Origin: an uncultured Bacilli bacterium | Lineage (GTDB): Bacteria > Bacillota_I > Bacilli_A > RF39 > UBA660 | Direction: 5' to 3' | Assembly: GCA_934096405.1 (NCBI GenBank) | Contig: CAKOLW010000014.1 | Coordinates: 1 to 36,144, forward strand | Length of the DNA: 36,144 nt | In this document: piece after piece, positions 23,910 to 31,365 of the stretch | How the letters are laid out: each line of letters begins with the position of its first letter | Position numbering within the stretch: the stretch's first letter is position 1 | Program-made: the position numbers and the translations under genes | The notes under the pieces: model-generated | Databases searched by the model: none | Told to the model about the DNA's origin: nothing | The model's input: only the letters and a program-made list of their open reading frames with translations

Positions 23910-24595
23910 TAACAATTACTTCCTATTTCACAAGTATCACTTGAACTTACTTCTTTTATTACATCTTCAAATAAGCTATAACTTTCTTCTATCATTTCTT
24001 CTGATAAATCCATGTATGCATCTGTTTGTAACTCACTTATACCTAAAGTTAATTTAGTACTTTTTCCTTTAACAATTGATACAACACTTGGAGCATAAAT
24101 TCTTTTTTCTCCAGTTTTTAATTCTTTTTCACCGTCCATTAAAGTATATTCATCAAGTACATTATCTAGTCTTTCTAATATTTTTTTATAATCACTTGTT
24201 CCTTCTTTTTCAGTTATTATTTTTCCTTCACTTACTTTTAGTACATCTCTTATATAATATAAATTAACATAATAGATTTTTTCTATATTAAAATCTTTAA
24301 GTGCACTAATTAATGTTGGAATAGCACTTCTACACCAAGGGCAACTAGCATAACCAAAATATACTAAAAATGTTTCTTTATTGTTTATTTTCTCTAGCAG
24401 ATCAGAAGTGCTAATATATACAAATGGATTTTCTTCAGATATTTTAATTTCTCTTATTCTTTTACCACTTTCTGTAGTTTCTCCATTTAAGTTTTCATAT
24501 TCTTCTTTAAATTTAAGTGCATCTGTTTTTTTACCACATCCACTTATTAGAAATATTATTAAAGAACATATTAATATTTTTACAACCTTTTTCAT
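23909..24595 (-). CDS. Thioredoxin-like lipoprotein
   Basis: 228 residues from the ATG at 24595 (GGTGATG upstream). The signal peptide ends in a lipobox, LISGC, so Cys about 20 would be lipid-modified. The mature part has a thioredoxin fold with FGYASCPWCRS, where CPWC is the redox pair, a cis-Pro candidate in YAPSVV, and a C-terminal CEIGSNC pair that is not typical and could relay electrons or form a disulfide. A role in extracytoplasmic thiol exchange is inferred. It is about 54 bases downstream of the HD-CYTH gene and coupled to mscL. Confidence 0.85.
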   Translation of the reverse strand: MKKVVKILICSLIIFLISGCGKKTDALKFKEEYENLNGETTESGKRIREIKISEENPFVYISTSDLLEKINNKETFLVYFGYASCPWCRSAIPTLISALKDFNIEKIYYVNLYYIRDVLKVSEGKIITEKEGTSDYKKILERLDNVLDEYTLMDGEKELKTGEKRIYAPSVVSIVKGKSTKLTLGISELQTDAYMDLSEEMIEESYSLFEDVIKEVSSSDTCEIGSNC

Positions 24596-24649
24596 ATCAT
24601 CACCACAATAACATTTTATCATACTGAGATTGTACATACAACTATTAGT

Positions 24650-26434
24650 TTATTTACTTAGAGTGAAAGTTTTATCCTGTTCTTTATTCAAAGCTATATC
24701 TTTCTTAGAACTAGTTGTAGAATTTATGAAGTCAAATTCTTTCAATAGATTATCTATAAAATATAATCCACATGAACTACCACTTATTAGTTCACATTCA
24801 ATCATAAAGTTAGTACTATTTTTATTTCCGTCTATAAAAGATGTAGTTTCATCAAAACTAAATTCATAATTTCCATTATATCTATTTAAATTATATAGAT
24901 GTCTTTTAGTAACTAGTTTTAATTTTTCATATAATTTATCTACTTTTATATTCCATTCTTTATTTAAGAATAATATGACTTCGTCTAATGAATTAAAGTT
25001 TATTTCATATCTTTTAAGTACACTACTTTTATCATTTATAATTCTTTTAACAGTATATTCTATATAATCGTTAGTTTCTCTTTTTCTAACATTGATATTT
25101 AAATTATTTAATAGATCGTTATTATCATAGTAAGTATCACAATTGATTAATTTTTTTGGATTATCTAACATTAATTTTTCTTCTATTAATTTAAATTCTT
25201 TTACTGGTTCAGAAGAATATTCATTAAATATATATTTCTTTTCTATTTCTATTTCATTCTTAAAGTAGTTTTCTATTCCATCTAAATTTAATTTTAAGAT
25301 ATTTTTTAGTACAGTAATATCTATTCCTATTACATATCTTTCACTTTTTAAGTTAGAATTAAGCATATCACTAACATTAGATAATTCATCTATTATTCCA
25401 TTTTTATTTATGTAGATTTTTTTCTTTTTATTATATATGCTAGCAAAAGATGAAGATGTAAATATGTAGTCTTTATATTCATTTAGTACAGGATATTTAT
25501 TAAATAATTTATCTTTAAATATCATTAGAGATTCTTCATTATTAAATTCTTTAATTAATATACCATTATCAATATCTCTATTACTTAGTAAGTTAGAATA
25601 TCTACCTATTATTTTATTTTTACTTTTAGAATATTTATTAAATAGATATTTAAGTTCTGATTCTTTTGTATTCCAATTAACAGAAGTGTTTGTATATTTT
25701 AGAAATAATCCTAGTATTCTTTCTAATATTAAAGATTTTTTATCTAAATATATTTTGTCATATAGTTCAAATCTTTTATTAAAGTAATTAACTATTTTAT
25801 ATATAGAATCACTATTAAATACTATTTCTAATTTATCGTTTACACATTCTAAACTTATGTCATTTAATAAACCAGAAAAATCATTTGCTTCATTTAATAT
25901 TTGTTTAGAATCTCTATATATGTAATCTATTCTGTCTATATCTATACCACCACTTAGTAATTTATTTACTATGAATAATAGACTATTTTCTTTTATGTTT
26001 TCTTTTTTTATTAGTTTGATAGTTTTATCAAGTACATCATTACCAAAAGAGTTTACTATTTTATTATGTATATCAGTATTACTTTCTAAAATATGTACAG
26101 TATTAACTTCATGAGTCCCAGGTAAATATTCTTCCATAACATGAGAAAATGGGCCATGACCGATGTCATGAGTAAGTGCCATAAGTTTTATACTTTCTTC
26201 ATCTTCTTTAGTGATGTTTATGATACCATTTAATTTCTTTTTACAACTATCTATAAGTTTACATGCTAAGTAATAAACTCCTAGACTATGCTGATATCTT
26301 GTATGAGTAGCATTAGGGCTTGTATTTAAACCAAGTTGTGTTATATTCTTCATATTAAGAAATTCTTTGCTAGTAATAATACTTAAATATTTATCTTCTA
26401 TATCGATTATTCCCCATATATCATTTACTTTCAT
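24650..26434 (-). CDS. HD phosphohydrolase fused to a CYTH (triphosphate tunnel) domain
   Basis: 594 residues. The N-terminal half (about 1-340) is a SAMHD1/YwfO-type HD domain: HTRYQHSLGVYYLA (H49), ALTHDIGHGPFSHVMEE (H89, D90) and GGIDIDRIDYIYRDS (Asp 165-170); known relatives are dNTP triphosphohydrolases that release inorganic tripolyphosphate. The C-terminal part (about 390-580) looks like CYTH: EIEIEKK (E396, E398, K400 as the ExExK motif), DTYYDNND, NINVRKRE (R450, R452), YTVKR, KRYEI and MIECEL (E546, E548), the alternating charged strands that line the tunnel. CYTH enzymes cleave triphosphates, several of them tripolyphosphate. A two-step dNTP-to-PPPi-to-Pi reaction is my inference. 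Start has AAGGAG and overlaps the upstream gene by 14 bases. Confidence 0.85.
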   Translation of the reverse strand: MKVNDIWGIIDIEDKYLSIITSKEFLNMKNITQLGLNTSPNATHTRYQHSLGVYYLACKLIDSCKKKLNGIINITKEDEESIKLMALTHDIGHGPFSHVMEEYLPGTHEVNTVHILESNTDIHNKIVNSFGNDVLDKTIKLIKKENIKENSLLFIVNKLLSGGIDIDRIDYIYRDSKQILNEANDFSGLLNDISLECVNDKLEIVFNSDSIYKIVNYFNKRFELYDKIYLDKKSLILERILGLFLKYTNTSVNWNTKESELKYLFNKYSKSKNKIIGRYSNLLSNRDIDNGILIKEFNNEESLMIFKDKLFNKYPVLNEYKDYIFTSSSFASIYNKKKKIYINKNGIIDELSNVSDMLNSNLKSERYVIGIDITVLKNILKLNLDGIENYFKNEIEIEKKYIFNEYSSEPVKEFKLIEEKLMLDNPKKLINCDTYYDNNDLLNNLNINVRKRETNDYIEYTVKRIINDKSSVLKRYEINFNSLDEVILFLNKEWNIKVDKLYEKLKLVTKRHLYNLNRYNGNYEFSFDETTSFIDGNKNSTNFMIECELISGSSCGLYFIDNLLKEFDFINSTTSSKKDIALNKEQDKTFTLSK

Positions 26435-27074
26435 TCTTTCTCCTTAAAACTTTAACTAGCTCTTCTTTTTCATCAATGTTTAATTTATACCCTAAAAATT
26501 CTTCAACACTTCTTACTGTTTCTAAACTTATCTTACCAGTTAATTTAATTGTAATTGCATCCTTAACTTTTTTATAATACTCTTCAATAGGTATTTGTTT
26601 TTTATTATATTCTTTCTCTTCCATTAAACTTTTAAGTTCACTATATTTTTTAATTTTTTTATCAACCTCTATATCATCAATCATAGATAGTTCTTTTAGT
26701 TTAATAGATATATCCCTATCAAACGAATACTCTTCTTTATTTACATCTATTTGATAAAGATTTATTAAACTACTTACATTTCCATTTATTATCCCATTTA
26801 TAATATAGTATAATTTTGGTTTTTCATATTCTATGTATGTTTTTTCATAAATCGGTACATCTCCGTAAAAATCTTCCCTATATCCAACTTCTTTAGAATC
26901 TATTTCATAAATAAATTCATCATTTCTTTTATGTAATACTGACACATGGGTCTTTTTACAACTTTTCCTCCCACAAGCTATAACACATTCATTTTGTAAT
27001 TTTTTAAGATTATCTTCATTAAAATTAACTTCATACTTTAAAGCATATTCTCCATTTGTACAATAATATATCAT
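26421..27074 (-). CDS. Uncharacterised 217-residue protein
   Basis: I do not recognise the family. The N-terminal 100 residues are beta-rich with C30, C34 and C39 (ECVIACGRKSCKK), which could bind a metal; the middle has a short hydrophobic stretch (LYYIINGIINGNVSSLINLYQI); from 120 on it is helical and charged. It ends with a segment like a helical bundle (LETVRSVEEFLGYKLNIDEKEELVKVL). AAGGAG precedes the start. It is coupled to the zinc-knuckle paralogues upstream and the HD-CYTH gene downstream, so it likely belongs to the same system. Confidence 0.7.
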   Translation of the reverse strand: MIYYCTNGEYALKYEVNFNEDNLKKLQNECVIACGRKSCKKTHVSVLHKRNDEFIYEIDSKEVGYREDFYGDVPIYEKTYIEYEKPKLYYIINGIINGNVSSLINLYQIDVNKEEYSFDRDISIKLKELSMIDDIEVDKKIKKYSELKSLMEEKEYNKKQIPIEEYYKKVKDAITIKLTGKISLETVRSVEEFLGYKLNIDEKEELVKVLRRKNESK

Positions 27075-27619
27075 TAGTATCTCTCCTTAAACTCTTTTAT
27101 TAATTTTTTATTAGCATTTTCTACTTTATTAGTTAATAGTAATTTGTAATAATATTCTCTTAGTCTTTGAATATTAATAAACCTATATGACTTTAATACA
27201 AAATGTTCACTCTCAAACTTTTTATAGTCTTTCGTTTCTATTCTTTTATCACAATCTAAACAAGCATAAAGGTTATATTCAAATCTTTTATCTTGTTCAT
27301 TTGGTACCATATAAGAAACCAATTCATAGCCATTATAAGAATCATAATAACTACCAACGTATACCCATATATCATGTGTACACTTATTTTCACGAGCATA
27401 AGTACTAAATGCAAGACTATGTATAATTTCATCCCCATTTTCTTTGTTGTAAATTAAATCTTTTTTAGAATTAATATATTCTGTTAGTTCAATATATCTT
27501 TTAACTTTTGGATCTTTTAATAGTAAACTAAGTTCTCTTTTATAACCAGTAAATTGTTTTCTTTTTTCTTTTAATTCTTTAACTTTATTTATAATTTCTA
27601 ATCTATCATTTTCTTTCAT
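27074..27619 (-). CDS. Zinc-knuckle-like paralogue 1 of 3
   Basis: 181 residues, family unknown to me. The N-terminal third is a charged helix that starts MKENDRLEII. Then comes a conserved block: CTHDIWVYVGSYY (C80, H82), FEYNLYACLDC (C120, C123) and ETKDYKKFESEHFVLKSY. The C-x-H and C-x-x-C sets suggest a single zinc site (inference). The start overlaps paralogue 2 by four bases (ATGA) and its stop overlaps the next gene by one base. Confidence 0.75.
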   Translation of the reverse strand: MKENDRLEIINKVKELKEKRKQFTGYKRELSLLLKDPKVKRYIELTEYINSKKDLIYNKENGDEIIHSLAFSTYARENKCTHDIWVYVGSYYDSYNGYELVSYMVPNEQDKRFEYNLYACLDCDKRIETKDYKKFESEHFVLKSYRFINIQRLREYYYKLLLTNKVENANKKLIKEFKERY

Positions 27620-28173
27620 TTTATATTTCCATTTCTAAAGTCTTTTACTAACTTTTTTGAAGCTAATTCATTATCAAAAGTTCTAAGTAATTGAAAATAT
27701 ATTTTTCTTAATTTTTTTATATCAGTAAATTCATAATTTTTAAGTACTAGATGTTCACTTTCAAACTTTTTATAGTCTTTTATTTCTATACTTTTACTAC
27801 AGTCTAAGCAAGTATAAAGGTTATATTCAAATCTTTCATCTTGTTCGTTAGGAATTTGTGTAACTGAATATACATGATCATAATAATTACGATGGGAATA
27901 GTAACTTCCAGTATATACCCATATGTCATGTAAACATTCTTCATGATTTACAGAAGAATTAAATGCAAATGCTTCTATCTCTTCTTCCGTTTCAGCATTT
28001 CTTATTTTATTATCTTCAGTCAAATGAAGGTACCTGCTTAAATAAATAGCTCTTTTGACTTTTGAATCTTTTATTAGTTCCTCAAATTCTTTTTTTAAGG
28101 CTAAGTGTTCTTCTCTTTTCTTTTGTAATATTTTAATTTTTTCTAATGCTTTTAATCTTTCATTTTCTTTCAT
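27616..28173 (-). CDS. Zinc-knuckle-like paralogue 2 of 3
   Basis: 185 residues, clearly homologous to its two neighbours along the whole length: MKENERLKALEKI start, KDSKVKRAIYLSRYL, CLHDIWVYTGSYY (C80, H82), FEYNLYTCLDC (C122, C125) and KDYKKFESEHLVLKNY. The two cysteine pairs sit at the same spacing as in paralogue 1. ATGA overlaps at both ends indicate tight co-translation. Confidence 0.75.
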   Translation of the reverse strand: MKENERLKALEKIKILQKKREEHLALKKEFEELIKDSKVKRAIYLSRYLHLTEDNKIRNAETEEEIEAFAFNSSVNHEECLHDIWVYTGSYYSHRNYYDHVYSVTQIPNEQDERFEYNLYTCLDCSKSIEIKDYKKFESEHLVLKNYEFTDIKKLRKIYFQLLRTFDNELASKKLVKDFRNGNIK

Positions 28174-28745
28174 CTTATTTTTCCTTCATTAAAGTTCTTT
28201 ACTAGTCTTTTATTTGTTTCTTCAACATTATTTTTAGTTAATAATCCATAATAGTATTCTCTTAGTTTTTCTAACTCATCTATTCTGTAATTTTTATATT
28301 TTTTTAATACTAGATGTTCATTTTCAAATTTTTGATAATCTTTGACTTTTATGATTTTTCCACACTCTAAGCAATAGTATTCATTATATTCAAATTCAGG
28401 ACTTTTTTCATTTAAAACTTGGTGTAATATGCTTATTTCTTTGTTAGCACTAAAAACTTTAGCATCATAGTAACTTCCAAAATAAATCCAAATACTATGT
28501 GAACATTCTTCACTTATAAATGCATTATAAAATGAGTAATTTCTTATAAGTTCCTTAGTCCTTTCAGTTCTTTCATAACATAATGCATTTATGACATTTT
28601 GTAGAAAAATTGCTTTTCTAACTTTTGGATCACATTTTAACTCTTCTAATTCCATATCTAAAAATGAGTGACCTAAACCTTGTTCTGTACAATAATCTAT
28701 TTTTTCTATTTCTTTTAATGCTTTTAATCTTTGACTTTCTTTCAT
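28170..28745 (-). CDS. Zinc-knuckle-like paralogue 3 of 3
   Basis: 191 residues from the ATG at 28745, which has AAGGAG at good spacing; the frame is open upstream without a ribosome site. The most diverged of the triplet, it keeps CSHSIWIYFGSYY (C81, H83), FEYNEYYCLECGK (C125, C128) and KDYQKFENEHLVLKKY. It has extra cysteines in the N-terminal half (C19, C38, C56). It is the first gene of the five-gene coupled run down to the HD-CYTH gene, 46 bases after the NUDIX regulator. Confidence 0.72.
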   Translation of the reverse strand: MKESQRLKALKEIEKIDYCTEQGLGHSFLDMELEELKCDPKVRKAIFLQNVINALCYERTERTKELIRNYSFYNAFISEECSHSIWIYFGSYYDAKVFSANKEISILHQVLNEKSPEFEYNEYYCLECGKIIKVKDYQKFENEHLVLKKYKNYRIDELEKLREYYYGLLTKNNVEETNKRLVKNFNEGKIR

Positions 28746-28791
28746 AATCATTCTCCTTCTTTTTACGTTATATTTTAACATATTTTTTGTT

Positions 28792-29466
28792 TTAAAACAC
28801 ATTTTTATTCTTTTTTATATCTTTAAATTTGTATATTTTAGCTGGTTTAGTACCATCAAATATTTTTTCTTTATTTGTATCTATGATTAAATCAGTACTA
28901 AGTAATTTTTTTCTAAAGTTTCTTCTATCAAAAGTTGTGTTAAGTATTGTTTCATATACTTTTTGTATTTCTGGTATTACGAAGCCTTCTGGAAATAAGG
29001 ATTTTAATATGTCAGTATTAGTTATTTTATTTCTCAATGTTTCAATTGCTTTATCTAATATTTCGTTATGATCATATGCTAGTTCAGGAATGTTATCTAA
29101 ATCAAACCAATCTGCATTTGAAGTTTTTAATGTTTCATTTAAAATATTTACTCTTTTGTTGTCTATTACTCCAATATATGTAATAGCAATCATTCTCATA
29201 ATTGGACTTCTATCAACTTTACCAAATACATTTGATAAATATAAATCGATATCTGTTATACCAGTTTTCTCTTTTATTTCTCTTTTCATTCCATCTATTA
29301 AGTCTTCGTTGTTATAAAGTGCTCCACCGGTAAGTGCCCACATACCATTAAATGGATTGTTTTTTCTTTTAATTAGCAATACTTTAGTTATTCCTTTATC
29401 TACAGTAAATATTGAACAAATAACATGAATACCTTGTTTGTTATAAAGTGGATTATTAATTTTCAT
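28792..29466 (-). CDS. NrtR-like regulator (NUDIX domain plus winged helix)
   Basis: 224 residues from the ATG at 29466 (GGAG upstream). The NUDIX domain (about 10-135) has GGALYNNEDLIDGMKREI followed by KEKTGI; the REUxEE core reads REIKEK, so one catalytic Glu is Lys. That fits NrtR-type repressors, which keep the fold as an ADP-ribose or nucleotide sensor. The C-terminal part (about 140-224) has the NrtR-like winged-helix pattern LFPEGFVIPEIQKVYETIL, FDRRNFRKKLL and KPAKIYKFK. The classic targets are NAD genes; here the likely targets are itself and the downstream operon. Confidence 0.82.
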   Translation of the reverse strand: MKINNPLYNKQGIHVICSIFTVDKGITKVLLIKRKNNPFNGMWALTGGALYNNEDLIDGMKREIKEKTGITDIDLYLSNVFGKVDRSPIMRMIAITYIGVIDNKRVNILNETLKTSNADWFDLDNIPELAYDHNEILDKAIETLRNKITNTDILKSLFPEGFVIPEIQKVYETILNTTFDRRNFRKKLLSTDLIIDTNKEKIFDGTKPAKIYKFKDIKKNKNVF

Positions 29467-29488
29467 ATGAATTTCTCCTTTCAATTAC

Positions 29489-29517
29489 ATTATATGTGTA
29501 TTTTTTACGCTTGTCAA
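29489..29517 (-). promoter_or_regulatory. Regulator promoter with operator-like palindrome in the spacer
   Basis: Consensus TTGACA (29517-29512), 17 bases, TATAAT (29494-29489). The spacer is almost filled by GCGTA-AAAAA-TACAC (29510-29496), an inverted repeat with one mismatch per arm. A repressor bound there would block RNA polymerase; the NUDIX protein just downstream is the obvious candidate. Confidence 0.7.
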
Positions 29518-29550
29518 CAAAAATATTATTTTTTAGTAAAAATTAGTATG

Positions 29551-29579
29551 TTGAATTAAGTTTATTCATAATGTATAAT
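29551..29579 (+). promoter_or_regulatory. Promoter of the plus-strand two-gene cassette
   Basis: TTGAAT (29551-29556), 17 bases, TATAAT (29574-29579). The leader then contains AATATTAG three times (29581, 29602 and, within CTAATATTAG, 29620); 29602-29609 and 29618-29625 can form an 8-bp hairpin directly before the AGGAA ribosome site. Confidence 0.7.
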
Positions 29580-29635
29580 GAATATTAGAAGTGAGGATCT
29601 TAATATTAGTCTTATATCTAATATTAGGAAATGGT

Positions 29636-29866
29636 ATGCTTTATTTTGGTGATTTAGGAGATATTTTTGATTGTGAAAGTGCTACTATTGATTATAAGAT
29701 CCATGAAATATCAATTTTAGTTAAGTCTTTGCGTTCATCAGATATGCCAACGGAACAAATTATTGAAATGCTTAATAATTTAAAGGAAACAATAATTAAA
29801 CAAGGTGAAAGTGATGGCTATAAATTAATACTTTATAATGATGAGTTTAGGTTTTTTAAAAATTAA
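29636..29866 (+). CDS. Small protein A of plus-strand cassette
   Basis: 76 residues from the ATG at 29636, with AGGAA 8 bases upstream. A GTG at 29591 gives 15 more hydrophobic residues but would be almost leaderless relative to the promoter, so the shorter form is preferred. No family recognised. The central part, IDYKIHEISILVKSLRSSDMPTEQII (shown in part), is a helical segment that is repeated near the C-terminus of the next protein. Acidic N-terminus (GDLGDIFDCES). The gene stands against the general direction of the region. Confidence 0.6.
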   Translation: MLYFGDLGDIFDCESATIDYKIHEISILVKSLRSSDMPTEQIIEMLNNLKETIIKQGESDGYKLILYNDEFRFFKN

Positions 29867-29891
29867 AAATATTCTGATTTAAGGAGGCTTT

Positions 29892-30464
29892 ATGGTAAAA
29901 ACTGAAATTACTGAGCAAAGTAAAATAGAAAAAATTATATCAAATACTGATTATATAAATTGGATTGATAATCATACTATGAAAACAAAAGCAGTTCTTT
30001 TTAGTAATGATTATACCCTATATAAAGGAGAGTTTTCTAAAGAGGAAGAAAAAAAAATAAAAAGTCTTATTTATTTTTATAAAGCTATAAATAAATATGC
30101 TAGTGAAAATTCTATATTACCTACTAGAACTATTGAAGGTATGCCAATATATAAAATTAAATTTAGAAATAAAATTTTTGAAATTGGTGTTTTATCAAAA
30201 GAAAAAGAAATATACTTTTGTATGAGAACTGATCTTATAGAATATGAAAATTACATAGATTTTTATGACATTATTTATAATAGACACCTCTGTTATGAAG
30301 ATAATATTAAAGATAAAATGAATGAATTATCTAATTTAGCAAGAGCTTTATATAAATCAGGTATTCCTATGAGAAAAATAATTAATATTGTCACTTCGAC
30401 TGTAGATGAAGTTAATATGGAAAGTAGAAATAAAAAGTTATTAAAAAGAAATATAGAAAGTTAA
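29892..30464 (+). CDS. Protein B of plus-strand cassette
   Basis: 190 residues; ATG preceded by AAGGAGG. No family recognised. It has a basic, mixed alpha/beta N-terminal region with an aromatic stretch (TDYINWIDNHTMKTKAVLF), a beta region (MPIYKIKFRNKIFEIGVL) and a C-terminal helical domain whose DKMNELSNLARALYKSGIP matches protein A at K, E, S, L, L, S and P positions, followed by the shared II. 25 bases separate it from protein A. Own promoter, two genes and one terminator make a self-contained unit such as a toxin-antitoxin pair or regulator set; this is inference. Confidence 0.65.
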   Translation: MVKTEITEQSKIEKIISNTDYINWIDNHTMKTKAVLFSNDYTLYKGEFSKEEEKKIKSLIYFYKAINKYASENSILPTRTIEGMPIYKIKFRNKIFEIGVLSKEKEIYFCMRTDLIEYENYIDFYDIIYNRHLCYEDNIKDKMNELSNLARALYKSGIPMRKIINIVTSTVDEVNMESRNKKLLKRNIES

Positions 30465-30484
30465 ATATACTTTCTATATTTTTT
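30450..30484 (+). terminator. Terminator of plus-strand cassette
   Basis: AATATAGAAAGT (30450-30461) pairs perfectly over 12 bp with ACTTTCTATATT (30469-30480), followed by TTTT. The stop codon of protein B is in the loop. Confidence 0.85.
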
Positions 30485-30501
30485 ATTTGCTGTTTATAGT
30501 T

Positions 30502-30666
30502 TTAATTTGTTATATAATATATAATTACTCCACTAACTATTGCTATGAATAGTTCAATTAAAATATCTATTAAAGTTTTATTTGGTGTTTGTTCACTTTC
30601 AATTTTGTTATTTTTACCTATGTTAGAATTTTTAATTTTATTTCCATTTCCAATTTTAATTTTCAT
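30502..30666 (-). CDS. 54-residue membrane protein paired with AbiTii
   Basis: Starts at an ATG (30666) inside the last codons of the AbiTii gene, in another frame, and ends with TAA at 30502. Residues 1-25 are Gly/Asn/Lys-rich hexad-like (KIGNGNK, IKNSNI, GKNNKI); residues about 33-52 are one hydrophobic helix (IDILIELFIAIVSGVIIYYI). The N-terminal pattern IGxxxKIxxSNxG repeats the C-terminus of the AbiTii protein. Its codon use and hydrophobic block look real, but its small size limits certainty. A membrane-active effector or anchor is the inferred role. Confidence 0.65.
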   Translation of the reverse strand: MKIKIGNGNKIKNSNIGKNNKIESEQTPNKTLIDILIELFIAIVSGVIIYYITN

Positions 30667-31321
30667 TTCCAACACCTACATTTGATTTTTCTATCTTGCT
30701 ATTATCACCTATATGTACCGAATTATCATTATATATTATATTTGTAATATCTTTGACAACTTCTTTTTCTTTTTTACCATTAGTAAATTCAATATAATAA
30801 TTATCTAAATTGCCATATTTTTTTTCTAACTCAATAAATATTTGTAATAATTTTGATTTTATTATGTTTAATATATTTGTATGTGAATAAACTGGTAGTT
30901 CTTTATATGCACTAATAACTTGACCATTTATCATTGATATATCTTGTGCTATAGCTGCGTGTAAAGGTATAATTAAAGAATGACTTTCATTTTCTTTCTC
31001 GGCTATTGCAAATTGTGATATTTCATATATACTAGCAGTGATTTTAGTAGTAGCATAATCTTTAATATATTGCGGCTTTAAAGGAATATCTAAACCTGTG
31101 CAATTATAATTACCAGCAATAAAATTTCCTTTTAAATTAATATTAACAATTCTATATTCTGGCACTTTATCTTTATCATTGTAGCCATTAATTTCACAAC
31201 AGAGCCATTTTTTTACTTCTTTATTCGTTATATCTTGTAATAACAAATTTAAAGTATTCATTGCTTGTACAACACTTATTTCATTTTTAATTAATTCAAT
31301 AATAATTTCACTTCTTTTCAT
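30656..31321 (-). CDS. AbiTii domain protein (abortive-infection related)
   Basis: 221 residues from the ATG at 31321 (GGGAG upstream). The first 60 residues follow the AbiTii pattern: a leading helix, then LLLQDITNKEVKKWLCCEIN, NGYNDKDKVPEYR and a KGN motif. AbiTii proteins are named after the lactococcal abortive-infection system AbiT and are often found in phage-defence loci; the biochemical activity is not known. The middle (70-190) is mixed. The C-terminus is a Gly/Asn repeat (SVHIGDNSKIEKSNVGVGNE) like that opening the next protein. It follows the tRNA terminator at once. Confidence 0.75.
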   Translation of the reverse strand: MKRSEIIIELIKNEISVVQAMNTLNLLLQDITNKEVKKWLCCEINGYNDKDKVPEYRIVNINLKGNFIAGNYNCTGLDIPLKPQYIKDYATTKITASIYEISQFAIAEKENESHSLIIPLHAAIAQDISMINGQVISAYKELPVYSHTNILNIIKSKLLQIFIELEKKYGNLDNYYIEFTNGKKEKEVVKDITNIIYNDNSVHIGDNSKIEKSNVGVGNEN

Positions 31322-31336
31322 AATAACTCCCGGAAA

Positions 31337-31365
31337 CAAAAAATAATGTTCTAACGAACACTATT
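31337..31365 (-). terminator. Terminator after the tRNA pair, before AbiTii
   Basis: AATAGTGTTC (31365-31356) pairs with GAACATTATT (31351-31342) with a G-T pair and four-base loop; T residues follow. Its 5' arm, TGTTCGT (31360-31354), is also complementary to ACGAACA upstream (31414-31408), so an alternative, terminator-breaking fold exists. The rest of 31366-31426 holds no gene. Confidence 0.7.

Noticed and set aside
28788..28799. TGTTTTAAAACA palindrome before paralogue 3 as an operator
   Set aside because: It overlaps the stop codon of the regulator gene and is low-complexity AT sequence, so it may be chance.
29591..29635. GTG at 29591 as start of protein A with a hydrophobic N-terminus
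   Set aside because: It would be about five bases from the predicted transcript start with no ribosome site; the ATG at 29636 has one.
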